A DNA stretch of 64,000 bases from Bog-756 sp963734435 (GCA_963734435.1 CAVTHA010000009.1:186001-250000), one strand, 5' to 3'. Shown: positions 22,099-31,886, counted from the first letter of the stretch. The notes: generated by a model not told the origin, from the sequence alone. Program-made: numbers and translations.

Positions 22099-22140
22099 CG
22101 GGACGTTGTCCGCCCACCACCCCGCCCTCCCGACTCGACC

Positions 22141-23085
22141 ATGATCAAGTACTTCATCCGCCGCCTGATCCAGCTGGTGGTGGTGGCGTTCATCATCTCG
22201 GTTCTCGTCTTCCTGTTGGTCCACCTGCTGCCGGGCGACCCGTCGGTCACCATCCTCGGGCCCAACGACACCGCCCACAACCGGGCCGTGCTCTTCAAGC
22301 AGCTGGGCCTCAACAAGCCGCTCATCCAGCAGTACTTCACGTGGCTGACGGCGGTGTTCCACGGCAACCTCGGGCAGTCCTACCTCAACCATGAGTCGGT
22401 CCGTCACATCATCTCCACCGGATGGCCGATCGACCTCGAGCTCATCATCATCTCGCAGGTCATCGCGTTCGCCGTGGCCATCCCGCTGGCCCTGGTCACC
22501 GCCCGGCGGCCCAACCAGCCGTTCGACAACGTGGCCACCACCGGCACCTTCGGGATGCTGGCCCTGCCACCCTTCGTCATCGCACCGATCCTGGTGGCCG
22601 TCTTCGCCGTCGGACTCCACTGGTTCCCCGCCACCGGGTACGTGCCCTTCTCCCAGCAACCGGGCACCAACCTGCACGACATGATCCTGCCCTCGCTGGC
22701 GATCACGGCCGGATCGATCGCCGTCTACTACCGTCTGTTCCGGTCGGACCTCATCAGCACCCTGCAGGAGGACTTCATCACCATGGCCCGCTCCAAGGGC
22801 ATGTCCTCGCGGCGGATCATGTGGCGCCACGCCTTCCGGCCGTCGTCGTTCTCGCTGCTGGCCGCGGCCGGCGTGAACATCGGTGCCCTCATCGCCGGGA
22901 CTTTCATCGTCGAGTACCTGTTCGCCCTCAACGGCCTGGGCTTTTCCCTGGTGGCGGCGGTCAACCAGCGCGACTACCTGGTCGTCCAGGGCATCACCCT
23001 GGTGGTGGCCATCGTCTACGTGGTGCTCCAATTCATCATCGACTTCGTGTTCACCCTGGTCGATCCCAGGGTGACCAGGGGGTGA
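22141..23085 (+). CDS. Peptide ABC transporter permease, DppB-type
   Basis: First membrane subunit of the importer, 314 residues, intact. It starts MIKYFIRRLIQLVVVAFIIS (typical DppB/OppB first helix), has LLPGDPSV after it, and the EAA loop that contacts the ATPases as TMARSKGMSSRRIMWRHAF, followed by ALNGLGFSLVAAV. Six hydrophobic segments can be counted. ATG 22141 lies 42 bp after the binding-protein stop and its own stop is 3 bp before dppC. It is the only dpp gene here with no frameshift. Confidence 0.93.
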   Translation: MIKYFIRRLIQLVVVAFIISVLVFLLVHLLPGDPSVTILGPNDTAHNRAVLFKQLGLNKPLIQQYFTWLTAVFHGNLGQSYLNHESVRHIISTGWPIDLELIIISQVIAFAVAIPLALVTARRPNQPFDNVATTGTFGMLALPPFVIAPILVAVFAVGLHWFPATGYVPFSQQPGTNLHDMILPSLAITAGSIAVYYRLFRSDLISTLQEDFITMARSKGMSSRRIMWRHAFRPSSFSLLAAAGVNIGALIAGTFIVEYLFALNGLGFSLVAAVNQRDYLVVQGITLVVAIVYVVLQFIIDFVFTLVDPRVTRG

Positions 23086-23088
23086 TCC

Positions 23089-24050
23089 GTGCCCGACGAC
23101 CGTGAGCTCGCCGCCACCCGGGCATCGAGCCAGCTGCTGGCCGATCAAGTTCCCGGGGCTGGCCGCGGTCGACGAGTTGGTGGTGTCGCGCCAGAGCGAG
23201 ACGCTCGAGTCGGACGACATCCTCCTGCGCAAACCCCTCGGTCCGCTGTTCTGGTTCGCCATCGGATGGGTCGGGTTGGTGATCCTGCTCGCCCTCATCG
23301 CCAACCTCCTCCCCCTCCCCAATCCCGACTTCCAGAACTATTCCGCCATCAACGCTTCACCCAGCCTGCACCACCTGCTCGGGACCGACGAGCTCGGGCG
23401 CGATCTGCTCAGCCGTCTCATCTTCGGTGCCCGGGTCTCGCTGGTGGTCGGGTTCGGGTCGGTGGCCATCGGGATGCTGGTCGGCGGCACCCTCGGACTG
23501 ATCTCGGGTTACAAGGGCGGGTGGCTGGACGTCGGTCTCAACGCCGGGTCCTTCGTGCTGCTCGCCTTCCCGGCCATCGTGGCCGTGATCGCCATCGTCG
23601 CGTTCTGGGGGCAGTCGCTGCTCAAGATCACCCTCATCATCGGGGTCGCCAGCATCCCCGTGCTCTACCGGGTGGTGCGAGCGTCCAGCCTGTCCTTTGC
23701 CAACCGCGACTTCGTGACGGCGGCCAAGACCATGGGGGCGGGCTCCACCCGGGTGGTCTTCCGGGAGATCCTGCCCAATGTGGTGCCGGCCGCGGTGACC
23801 TTCGGTTTGATCGCCGTGGCCACTGTCATCGTGTTGGAGGGCTCGCTGGCGTTCCTCGGCCTGTCGGTTCCGCTGCCCACGCCGTCCTGGGGCAACATGA
23901 TCGCCGAGGGCATCGTCAAACAACAACCTGCAGGTCAACCCCTACATCATGATGTGGCCGGTGCTGGCCATGTTCCTCCTGTTGCTGTCGATCAACCTCA
24001 TCGGTGACCGACTCCGCCAGCGCTTCGACATCCGGGAGGGCCTCCTGTGA
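23089..24050 (+). CDS. Peptide ABC transporter permease, DppC-type (two frameshifts)
   Basis: Second membrane subunit. After the GTG start the first 20 residues (MPDDRELAATRASSQLLADQ) are in one frame; a one-base insertion in tcccgggg (23151-23158) moves the reading to PGLAAVDELVVSR and the rest. The DppC hallmarks follow: HLLGTDELGRDLLSRLIFGA, then the EAA loop TMGAGSTRVVFREILPN and LAFLGLSVPLPTPSWGNM. A second insertion in gtcaaacaac (23918-23920) shifts to a frame giving NLQVNPYIMMWPVLAM and the family C-terminus DRLRQRFDIREGLL. Corrected length 319 residues. Its TGA overlaps the dppD GTG. Confidence 0.85.
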
Positions 24051-25286
24051 GCCCGAGGTCGGCGACCAGGGGAGGCGATCAGACCGTCGAGTTCCGCCGA
24101 CATCGGCGACCCGACCGAGCCCCTGCTGGTCGTCGACGACCTGCATACTTCGTTCCGCACCCCCGAGAGGCACGGTACGGGCGGTCGAGGGTGTGTCCCT
24201 CACCGTGCGGCGGGGCGAGACGCTCGGGATCGTGGGCGAGTCCGGCTCGGGCAAGACCGTCCTGGCCCGGTCGATCATGGGCCTCCTCCCCGAGCGCGAC
24301 GTGGTCACGAGCGGGACGGTGACCTTCGCCGGCCATGAGCTGACCGCCATGACGCCCGGTCCAGCTCCGCCAGGTGTGGGGGGCCGAGCTCAGCATGATC
24401 TTCCAGGACCCGATGACCGCGCTCAACCCGGTGAAGCGCATCGGCAATCAGATCACCGAGTCCCTCCGGCTCCACCTGGGTATGGACCGGGGCGAGGCCA
24501 ACGCCCAGGCCGTCGAGCTCCTCAAGTCGGTCGGCATCCCCTCGCCCGAGGAACGGATCGCGGTGGTACCCGTTCCAGCTCTCGGGGGGTATGCGCCAGC
24601 GGGTCATGATCGCCATCGCCCTGGCCTGCGCCCCCCGACTGGTGCTGGCCGACGAGCCGACCACCGGGCTCGACGTCACCGTCCAGGCGCAGATCCTCGA
24701 CCTGCTCGCCGAGCTGCAGCGTGAGCGGCACATGGCCGTCGTCCTGGTTACCCACGACCTCGGTGTGGTGGCCAGCCGCACCGACCACATCGTGGTCATG
24801 TACGCCGGGCGGATCGTCGAGCAGGCGCCGACCCACACCCTGTTCGCCGACACCCACATGCCCTACACCCGGGCGCTCATGGACTCGATCCCGCGGCTGT
24901 CCGAGCCGAGCGGCAGCCGGCTCCGGGCCATCGCCGGGCGACCCCCCGACCTCATCCACCCCCCTCCCGGCTGCCGGTTCGCCCCGCGCTGCCCCTACGC
25001 CCAGGACAAGTGCCGTGAGAACGAGCCGCCGCTCCGGACCGCCGGCACACCCGACCACCTCTTCGCCTGCTGGTTCCCACTGGTCAACGGCCTCCCCACG
25101 GCGCCCTCGACCCGGGTCCCGACGGCGAATTCGGCCGGCATCCCGGCTGCCGGCACCGCCACCGGTCCCGCCAGCGTCGGTCCCGCCACCAGCTCCATCG
25201 TTCCCGAGTCGCCGGTCGACGCGGTCTTTGGCGGCTCGCCGGCTAGTACCGCCATCGACCCGGAGGCCGAGGTGCAGTCCCAGTGA
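24047..25286 (+). CDS. Peptide ABC transporter ATP-binding protein, DppD-type (four frameshifts)
   Basis: Cytoplasmic ATPase of the importer. Walker A GESGSGKTVLA, Q-loop IFQDPMTALNPV, signature LSGGMRQRV, Walker B LVLADEPTTGLD and H-loop VLVTHDLGVVA are all present, as is the C-terminal oligo_HPY cysteine motif PGCRFAPRCPYAQDKC. They lie in different frames because of four single extra bases: near 24098-24101 (cgccgaca), 24163-24166 (gagaggcac), 24360-24361 (ggtccagc) and 24565-24570 (gcggtggta). With these removed the protein has 411 residues, including an unusual Ala/Pro/Ser/Thr-rich tail of about 65 residues. Overlaps dppC and dppF by GTGA. Confidence 0.82.
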
Positions 25287-26330
25287 GACGCAACCGCCCC
25301 GATCCGGTCGCTTCTCCCACCACGACCGCCGAAGCCACTACTACCTCCCTGGGCATCCCTGGCGACGTGGTGCTCGAAGCTGACAATGTGGTGGTGGAGT
25401 TCCGCAGCGGCCGCCAGCGGGTCCATGCGGTGTCCGGAGTCAGCTTCGTCGTGATGCGAGGAGAGACGCTGGGGCTGGTGGGTGAGTCCGGCTGCGGCAA
25501 GTCGACGACGGGCCGGGCTCTGGTACAAGTGCAGCCGGTCACCTCAGGCCGCGTCGTCTACCGGGGCCAGGACCTCGCTCAGCTGTCCAAGCGGCAGTTG
25601 CGCGCCGCCCGGACGAAGATCCAGATGATCTTCCAGGACCCGATCTCCTCGCTCAATCCTCGGCGCCGGGTGCGGGACATCGTGGCCGAGCCGCTCAATA
25701 TCTGGCGCCGCGGTACCCGGGAGGAGCGTGCGGCCAAAGTGCCGCGACATGCTCGAGGCGGTGGGGATCGACGCCGACGCGGCCGGCGATCGCCGGCCCC
25801 AGGAGTTCTCGGGAGGGCAATGCCAACGCATCAGCATCGCCCGGGCGCTGATGGTCGACCCCGACCTGCTCATCTGCGATGAGCCCGTCTCAGCACTCGA
25901 CGTCTCGGTCCAGGCGCAGATCCTCAATCTGTTAGCCGACCTCAAGGCCAAGTTCGGCTTGACCATGGTCTTCATCGCCCATGACCTGGCGGTGGTGAAG
26001 AACGTCAGCGACCGGGTGGCCGTGATGTACCTGGGGAAGCTGGTCGAGATCGCCGGCGCGGACGACCTCTACCGGTCCGCCGCCCACCCCTACACCGAGG
26101 CCCTGCTGGCGTCCATTCCCGAGCCCGACCCCGACCACCAGTCCGACCGGGAGCCGCTGAGCGGCGAGATCCCTTCCGCCCTCGATCCGCCGTCCGGATG
26201 CCGATTCCGGACCCGCTGTCCGTACGCCCAGGACCTCTGCGCCGAGCAGGAGCCCCTGCTCCGCGACATCGCCCCGGGCCACCAGGTGGCCTGCCACTTC
26301 CCGCTGGTCGGGGGGAAGCCGACGGTGTGA
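25283..26330 (+). CDS. Peptide ABC transporter ATP-binding protein, DppF-type (one frameshift)
   Basis: Second ATPase of the importer. Walker A is GESGCGKSTTG, Q-loop IFQDPISSLNPR, signature FSGGQCQRISIARAL (Cys where Arg is usual), Walker B LLICDEPVSALDVS, H-loop VFIAHDLAVVK and oligo_HPY SGCRFRTRCPYAQDLC. One extra base in gccaaagtgc (25737-25739) separates REERAAK from CRDMLEAVG; removal gives a 348-residue protein. It begins at a GTG that overlaps the dppD stop and ends 208 bp before the convergent rpsA end. Confidence 0.85.
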
Positions 26331-26442
26331 CGACCACGGCGGCCCGGGCCTCGGCCGACCCTCCGCCTGCACCCCGGCCCGTACCTTCCCAGATCGACGC
26401 CTGAACGCTCCGCCCGGCCGGCTCAGCCCCAGCCCGTCTCGG

Positions 26443-26460
26443 GGCCCGGCTCAGCGGGCC
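26443..26460. terminator. Short stem-loop between convergent dppF and rpsA
   Basis: ggcccg-gctcag-cgggcc forms a perfect 6-bp GC stem with a 6-base loop inside the 208-bp gap between two converging genes. No U-run follows on either strand, so a terminator role is inferred from position. Confidence 0.3.
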
Positions 26461-26538
26461 AACGGATGGGCGGTTCGCAGTTCGACGGACCGGTGCCGGT
26501 GGGACCGCGATGCGACCGGGCGACGGCCCGAGCCGCGA

Positions 26539-28107
26539 TCAGCCCGGGTCGCCCCCATCGGGTGGGGACACAGTGACGCCTTCGGTACCGCCGCCGTCGG
26601 GCGCGGCGTCCTCTGTCGCTGAGCTCTCGGGACCGGCGCCGCCTCCTCCGCCCGGCTCGGCATCTGCCGCCCCGGCACCCGACGCCCCGGCACCCGACGC
26701 CCCGGCATCAGCCGCCCCGGCATGTGCGTCGGCCGCTGCCGCTTGGGTGCTGGCCTCGGGCGGCTCGTCCGGGCTCCCCTCGCCCGGCCCGTGTTCGGCC
26801 ACGTAGTCGGCCCAGGCCGCCTGGGCTTCGGTCTCTGGGGTGAACTCGGCTTCGGCGAACTCGAAGGGCCCGACGTAGTTGCCTTCCGCGTCGTAGGCGT
26901 GCTCGCCGAAGGCCTCGCGGTACTCCTCGGACACCTCCCCGCCCTCGGCTGCCTGCTTGATGGAGAGGCTGATCCGGCGCCGCTGCAGGTCGATGTCGAT
27001 GATCTTGACCCAGAGCTCCTCGCCCGGAGTGACCACCTGTTCGGGGAGATCGACGTGGTGGCCGGCCATCTCCGAGATGTGGACCAATCCCTCGATGCCA
27101 TCCCCCACCTGGACGAAGGATCCGAATGGCACCAGCTTGGTGATTCGACCGTAGACGAGCTCGCCGACCTGGTGGCTGTTGGCAAACTCCTGCCAGGGAT
27201 CGGTCTGGGTGGCCTTCAGGGAGAGACTGATCCGCTCCTTGGACAGATCGACGTCGAGCACCTCCACCTCGATCTCGTCCCCCACCGAGACCACCGAGGA
27301 GGGATGGTCGACGTGCTTCCACGACAGCTCCGACACGTGCACCAGGCCGTCCATGCCACCAAGGTCCACGAAGGCACCGAAGTTGACCACCGACGACACG
27401 ACCCCTCGGCGCCGCTCGCCCGGCTTGAGGTTGACGAGGAACTCGCCGCGCTGCTCCTTCTGGGTCTCCTCCAACCACGCCCGACGGGAGAGAACCACGT
27501 TGTTGCGATTGCGGTCGAGCTCGATGATCTTCGCCTCGATGGTCTTGCCCACGTACGGCTGGAGCTCGCGTACCCGCCTCAGCTCGACGAGGGATGCCGG
27601 CAGGAAGCCGCGCAAGCCGATGTCGACGATGAGCCCGCCCTTCACCACTTCGATCACCGGGCCGGTCACGACCTCGTCCGCCTCCTTGAGCTTCTCGATG
27701 GTGCCCCAGGCCCGCTCGTACTGGGCCCGCTTCTTGGAGAGGATGAGGCGACCCTCCTTGTCCTCCTTCTGGAGCACCAGGGCTTCGATGGGATCCCCGA
27801 GCTTCACGATGTCGGAGGGATCGACATCGTTGCGGATCGAGAGCTCCCGCACCGGGATGACGCCTTCGGACTTGAAGCCGATGTCGAGCAGCACCTCGTC
27901 CCGGTCGATCTTGACCACCGTCCCCTCCACCAGGTCACCGTCATCGAACTCGACGATGGTGCCGGCCATGGCGTCCTCCAGTGAGGCGCCGCCGAGGTCG
28001 TCCTCGGTCACCGATCGCGGGAGGTAGGTCCCGTTCTCGTCGAATGTGCCCATGGCCTCGGGCGAGAGGAGGGCGGTGCCCTCGGGTACGACGTTGGTAT
28101 CGGACAT
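26539..28107 (-). CDS. rpsA: 30S ribosomal protein S1
   Basis: RNA-binding ribosomal protein that helps load mRNA on the 30S subunit. Four S1 (OB-fold) repeats lie at about 58-126, 145-209, 231-299 and 316-385; the third and fourth carry the canonical NFGAFVDLGGMDGLVHVSEL and PFGSFVQVGDGIEGLVHISE cores. Four repeats is the actinobacterial form, shorter than the six of proteobacteria. A 130-residue acidic Ala/Gly/Pro-rich tail follows, including a 15-nt tandem repeat. ATG 28107 gives the normal N-terminus. polA lies 144 bp upstream with a hairpin between. Confidence 0.96.
   Translation of the reverse strand: MSDTNVVPEGTALLSPEAMGTFDENGTYLPRSVTEDDLGGASLEDAMAGTIVEFDDGDLVEGTVVKIDRDEVLLDIGFKSEGVIPVRELSIRNDVDPSDIVKLGDPIEALVLQKEDKEGRLILSKKRAQYERAWGTIEKLKEADEVVTGPVIEVVKGGLIVDIGLRGFLPASLVELRRVRELQPYVGKTIEAKIIELDRNRNNVVLSRRAWLEETQKEQRGEFLVNLKPGERRRGVVSSVVNFGAFVDLGGMDGLVHVSELSWKHVDHPSSVVSVGDEIEVEVLDVDLSKERISLSLKATQTDPWQEFANSHQVGELVYGRITKLVPFGSFVQVGDGIEGLVHISEMAGHHVDLPEQVVTPGEELWVKIIDIDLQRRRISLSIKQAAEGGEVSEEYREAFGEHAYDAEGNYVGPFEFAEAEFTPETEAQAAWADYVAEHGPGEGSPDEPPEASTQAAAADAHAGAADAGASGAGASGAGAADAEPGGGGGAGPESSATEDAAPDGGGTEGVTVSPPDGGDPG
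26669..26728. repeat. 15-nt tandem repeat, 4 imperfect copies, in the rpsA tail
   Basis: Units gccccggcacccgac at 26669-26683 and 26684-26698 are identical; 26699-26713 and 26714-26728 share the first nine or more bases. On the minus strand they encode Gly-Ala-Ser/Ala pentapeptides in the disordered C-terminal tail of S1. Confidence 0.9.
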
Positions 28108-28172
28108 GGACTAGGTAGCTCGCTTTCCGGACGGGTCGCCGCAGCCGACAGCTGGGTTGCGGCAAAAGGCAG

Positions 28173-28192
28173 CGGCCACACCAAGGTGGCCG
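28173..28192 (-). terminator. Hairpin between polA and rpsA
   Basis: cggccac-accaag-gtggccg is a perfect 7-bp stem with a 6-base loop. Read on the minus strand (the direction of polA and rpsA) it is followed after six bases by TTTT (plus-strand 28164-28167). It may end polA transcripts or set apart the rpsA promoter; the U-tract is short and displaced. Confidence 0.45.
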
Positions 28193-28251
28193 GGAGTCAA
28201 TGGTACTCCAAGCCCCCAGTCGGCCATTCGGCGAGGCCGGCGTCAGCTGCG

Positions 28252-31248
28252 TCAGGTGCCCTTGGCCTCCGCCCAGGAAGCACCCCAGGCCATGTCCACC
28301 TGCAGGGGCACGGCGAGATCGGCGGCGCCGACGAGTGCGCGTTCGGTGAGGGCGGCCACCTCGTCCGCCTCGTCCGGTTCCACGTCGACCAGCACCTCGT
28401 CGTGGACCTGGAGGATGAGGCCCGAGGTCAGCTCCGCCTCTTCCAGCCCGGCGTCCAGTCGGATCAGGGCCAGCTTGAACAGGTCGGCGGCCAGCCCCTG
28501 GATCCCGGCGTTCATGGCCTGGCGTTCGGCCGCCTGGCGTACCTGGTAGTTGGAGGCGACCAGATCGGGCAGGGGTCGGCGCCGGCCGAACGCCGTCACC
28601 GTGTATCCGGCGTTGCGGGCCTCGGCGACCGCCCGCTCCATGTACTCACGGACGGAGGGGAAGGCGGTGAAGTACGACTCCAGGATGAGCTGGGCCTCCT
28701 CGACCGGCACGGCGAGTCGTTGCGACAGGCCGTAGGCCTCCATGCCGTAGGCCAACCCATAGGAGACCATCTTGGCCGTCGATCGCATGGCCGGAGTCAC
28801 CTGGTCGCGCTCGACGCCGAACACCTGAGAGGCCACGGTGGCGTGGATGTCCTCGCCGGCGGCGAAGGCGGCGGTGAGACCGGGATCGCCCGAGAGATGG
28901 GCGATGGCCCGCAGCTCGACCTGGTCGTAGTCGGCGACCAGCAGTCGTCGCCCGGCCGACGGCACGAAAGCCTGACGGAATTGGCGTCCCAGCTCGGTCC
29001 GCACCGGGATGTTGTGCAGATTGGGCCGGTCCGACGACAGGCGTCCGGTCCGGGCCACGGTCTGGCGGAAGGTGGCGTGGATCCGGCCGTCGGGCCCAAC
29101 CTCAGCGGCCAGGCTCTCGCCGTAGGTGGAGCGCAGCTTCTCCACCTCCCGGTAGCGGAGGAGAACCTCGACGATCGGATGCTGGTCGCGCAGCTGCTCG
29201 AGCGTCCGTGCGTCGGTCGAGAACCCGGTCTTGGTCTTACGGACCGGGGTGAGACCGAGGCGTTCGTAGAGCACCGAGCGCAACTGCGGTACCGAGTTCA
29301 CGTTGAAGGGGCCCTCAGCCAACTCGTGGAGGGTGCCTTCGAGCGTGCGGCACTCCTCGGCCAGCTCGGCGGCGATCGAGCGCAGCACCTCCTGATCGAC
29401 GGGGATCCCGAGCACCTCCATCCGGGCCAGCACCCGGACCAGGGGCTGTTCGACCCGGTCGTAGAGGTCGGACTCCCCCACCTCCTCCAACGCCTCCCGC
29501 AATGGAGCCCGCAACCGGGCGAGCACCTCGGCCCGCTGCACCGCCTCCATGTCGACCCCGCCTCGGTCTCCATCGACCCCTCCGGCCTCGGCCTCGACTG
29601 GAACGTCGAGCTCGAAGGCACCCTGTCCCCCGACCGCGCCTCCGTCGTCGATCTGCACCCCGAGGTGGTCGGCGGCCAGATCGGCCAGGTGGTAGCGCTC
29701 GGTCGAGGGATCGAGCAGATAGGCCGCAACCGCGGTGTCCATGACCAGCGAGACCACGTCGACCCCGAGAGGCAGCAGTGAGCGCATGAGCTCCTTGGCG
29801 TCATGGGCCACCACGCCGACGCCACCGGGGCCGAAGGCCGAGGCCAGGGCGGCGAGGACCTTTCGGTCAGCCAGCAGATCGACCGGTCTCGGGCCGTCGC
29901 CAGCGTTGCGGCCGGCGTCCGTGGCGGCGGTGGCGTCATTGGCGGCGGTGGCGGCGTCGGCGCCGCGCAATTGAACGGCGCCCTCGGTCCCCTCGACCCT
30001 TCCTGACCCGTCGGGGGCGTGGTTGTCGGTGTCACTTCGGTCATCCACCACAGCCTCGGCCACCACTGTCAGGCTGGACAGCGGTGACCGACCCGGGTCG
30101 CTTGTCCATCCGGCGTAGAGCGCCACGTTCCCGGTGGTGCGCCGGGCGGCGGCAACCACCGCCTTGACGGCCTTCACCGCCTCGCCGGCCGTGGAGGGGA
30201 CGGTGACCGCGGTGCTGGCGAGCCAGACCGCCTCTGCGCCGCTGGTCACTGACCGCGCCGACTCACCACGACCGGTCCCACCGGTCCCACCCGTCCTACC
30301 GGTTCCGGCCCCCCCGACGGGACCGGCCACCCCACCGGCCGGCACCCCCAACGCACCCTCGTCCATCAGAGTCGCCAGACGGCCCCACACCGCTTTGAGC
30401 TCCAGTTCAGCGAAGGTGGACCTGGCGTCCTCGGGGTTCCAACCGCCGAGGGTGAGGTCGTCGATGTGCAAGTCGAGTGGGACGTCCCGCACCAACGGGA
30501 TGAGCTCGGCGTTGCGGCGGACCTGGTCGAGATGACCGCGGAGGTTGTCGCGCAACTTGGGGGTCAGCTCGTCGAGGTGGGCGGCGAGCGTCTCGAGGTC
30601 CCGGTACTGATTGACCAACTTGGCTGCAGTCTTCTCACCCACCCCCGGCACCCCTGGGAGGTTGTCGGAGGGATCGCCCCGCAACGCGGCCAAGAGGGCG
30701 TAGTCGTCCGGCCGCACGCCGGTGCGCTGCTGGATGCCGGCCTCGTCGTAGAACGCGTAGTCGCTGACTCCCCGCTTGTTGTAGAGGACGCGGACATAGG
30801 GGTCCTCGACCAGCTGGTACGAGTCACGGTCGCCGGTGACGATGACCACCGACTGGTGACGGTCCCGTGCCTCGGTGGCCAGGGTGGCCAGGACGTCGTC
30901 GGCCTCGAACCCCTCGGCGCCGACCACCGGTATGGCCAACGACGCGAGCAGACCCCGGATCATGTCGAACTGCGGGAACAGGTCGTCCGGGGTCTCGGCC
31001 CGTCCGGCCTTGTAGTCAGCGGCGATCTCGTCCCGGAAGGTGCCGCCAGGCAGATCGAACGCCACGGCGATGCCGATCGGGCGGTGTTCACGGACCAGGT
31101 AGACGAGCATCGACGCAAACCCGTGCACGGCATTGGTCACCACACCTGTGGTGGTGGCGAGATCGGGCGGGAGCGCGAAGTAAGCCCGGAAGGCCAGTGA
31201 CATCCCGTCGAGCAGGAGCAGTGGTGGCGAAGCGGGTTCCTCGGCCAT
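28252..31248 (-). CDS. polA: DNA polymerase I, with degenerate 3'-5' exonuclease domain
   Basis: Repair and Okazaki-fragment polymerase, 998 residues. The N-terminal 5' nuclease is intact (DGMSLAFRAYFALP, AFDLPGGTFR, GFEADDVLAT, TGDRDSYQLV, DPSDNLPGVPGVGEKTA). The polymerase domain has motif A VADYDQVELRAIAHLS, motif B RSTAKMVSYGLAYG and motif C QVHDEVLVDV. The middle domain lacks the DEDD exonuclease residues: the site corresponding to the first DxE reads NVALYAGWTSD. It also carries Gly/Thr and Ala/Thr-rich insertions (around residues 300-330 and 420-450). Loss of proofreading is known in Taq and mycobacterial PolI. Starts 22 bp after the ANTAR regulator gene. Confidence 0.95.
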   Translation of the reverse strand: MAEEPASPPLLLLDGMSLAFRAYFALPPDLATTTGVVTNAVHGFASMLVYLVREHRPIGIAVAFDLPGGTFRDEIAADYKAGRAETPDDLFPQFDMIRGLLASLAIPVVGAEGFEADDVLATLATEARDRHQSVVIVTGDRDSYQLVEDPYVRVLYNKRGVSDYAFYDEAGIQQRTGVRPDDYALLAALRGDPSDNLPGVPGVGEKTAAKLVNQYRDLETLAAHLDELTPKLRDNLRGHLDQVRRNAELIPLVRDVPLDLHIDDLTLGGWNPEDARSTFAELELKAVWGRLATLMDEGALGVPAGGVAGPVGGAGTGRTGGTGGTGRGESARSVTSGAEAVWLASTAVTVPSTAGEAVKAVKAVVAAARRTTGNVALYAGWTSDPGRSPLSSLTVVAEAVVDDRSDTDNHAPDGSGRVEGTEGAVQLRGADAATAANDATAATDAGRNAGDGPRPVDLLADRKVLAALASAFGPGGVGVVAHDAKELMRSLLPLGVDVVSLVMDTAVAAYLLDPSTERYHLADLAADHLGVQIDDGGAVGGQGAFELDVPVEAEAGGVDGDRGGVDMEAVQRAEVLARLRAPLREALEEVGESDLYDRVEQPLVRVLARMEVLGIPVDQEVLRSIAAELAEECRTLEGTLHELAEGPFNVNSVPQLRSVLYERLGLTPVRKTKTGFSTDARTLEQLRDQHPIVEVLLRYREVEKLRSTYGESLAAEVGPDGRIHATFRQTVARTGRLSSDRPNLHNIPVRTELGRQFRQAFVPSAGRRLLVADYDQVELRAIAHLSGDPGLTAAFAAGEDIHATVASQVFGVERDQVTPAMRSTAKMVSYGLAYGMEAYGLSQRLAVPVEEAQLILESYFTAFPSVREYMERAVAEARNAGYTVTAFGRRRPLPDLVASNYQVRQAAERQAMNAGIQGLAADLFKLALIRLDAGLEEAELTSGLILQVHDEVLVDVEPDEADEVAALTERALVGAADLAVPLQVDMAWGASWAEAKGT

Positions 31249-31271
31249 GGTTGCAGTCAGCCCGCGCCCAC

Positions 31272-31886
31272 CTAGGGCGCGAGCCCGCCCTCGAGGACCT
31301 GGCGGGCGACGTCGATCATCCGGGAACGGGTCCCCATTGCCGTCTTCTGGATGAAGCCAAAGGCTTCGGACTCGGTCATACCGGACCGCTCCATGAGCAC
31401 CACCTTGGCACCGTCGACCAATCGCCGGGTCTCGATCTTGTCCTCGGCGGTCGCCGGGCCGCCCGGACCACCGTCGGCGTCGGCCCGCTCCGCCTCGGCG
31501 TCGATGGCCCAGGCCTGCTCACAGCGGGTCATGGCCTGATCGATGGCTGGAATCAGCTCGATCCGTTGGAACGGCTTGACCAGGTAGGCGGCCACGCCGG
31601 CATCCCTCGCCTCGTCGATCAGGTCGCGCTGGCTGAAGGCGGTGAGGATGAGCACGGCCACCTTGAGATCCATTTCCTGAATGGCCCGGGCGGCTTCGAG
31701 CCCGTCGGAACCGGGCATCTTGACGTCGAGGATGACCAGGTCCGGGTGGTGGGCCCGGACCAGCTCCACGGCCTCGTCGCCCCGACCGGTCTCTCCGACG
31801 ACGTCATACCCCTCGTCAACCAGGATCTCTTTCAGGTCCAGCCTGATGATCGCCTCGTCCTCGGCGATGACCACGCGTCTGGTCAT
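31272..31886 (-). CDS. ANTAR response regulator, PdtaR-like
   Basis: Response regulator that acts on RNA rather than DNA. From ATG 31886 it has 204 residues: a receiver domain with the acidic pocket AEDEA (about 9-13), phospho-acceptor Asp54 in ILDVKMPGSDG, and Lys in YLVKPF, then a C-terminal ANTAR domain (about 130-185: RRLVDGAKVVLMERSGMTE, EAFGFIQKTAM, SRMIDVARQVL). ANTAR proteins bind paired hairpins to block termination. PdtaR homologues sit next to polA in many actinobacteria, as here. No cognate kinase is adjacent. The open frame extends 50 codons upstream but the receiver fold starts at this ATG. Confidence 0.9.
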   Translation of the reverse strand: MTRRVVIAEDEAIIRLDLKEILVDEGYDVVGETGRGDEAVELVRAHHPDLVILDVKMPGSDGLEAARAIQEMDLKVAVLILTAFSQRDLIDEARDAGVAAYLVKPFQRIELIPAIDQAMTRCEQAWAIDAEAERADADGGPGGPATAEDKIETRRLVDGAKVVLMERSGMTESEAFGFIQKTAMGTRSRMIDVARQVLEGGLAP

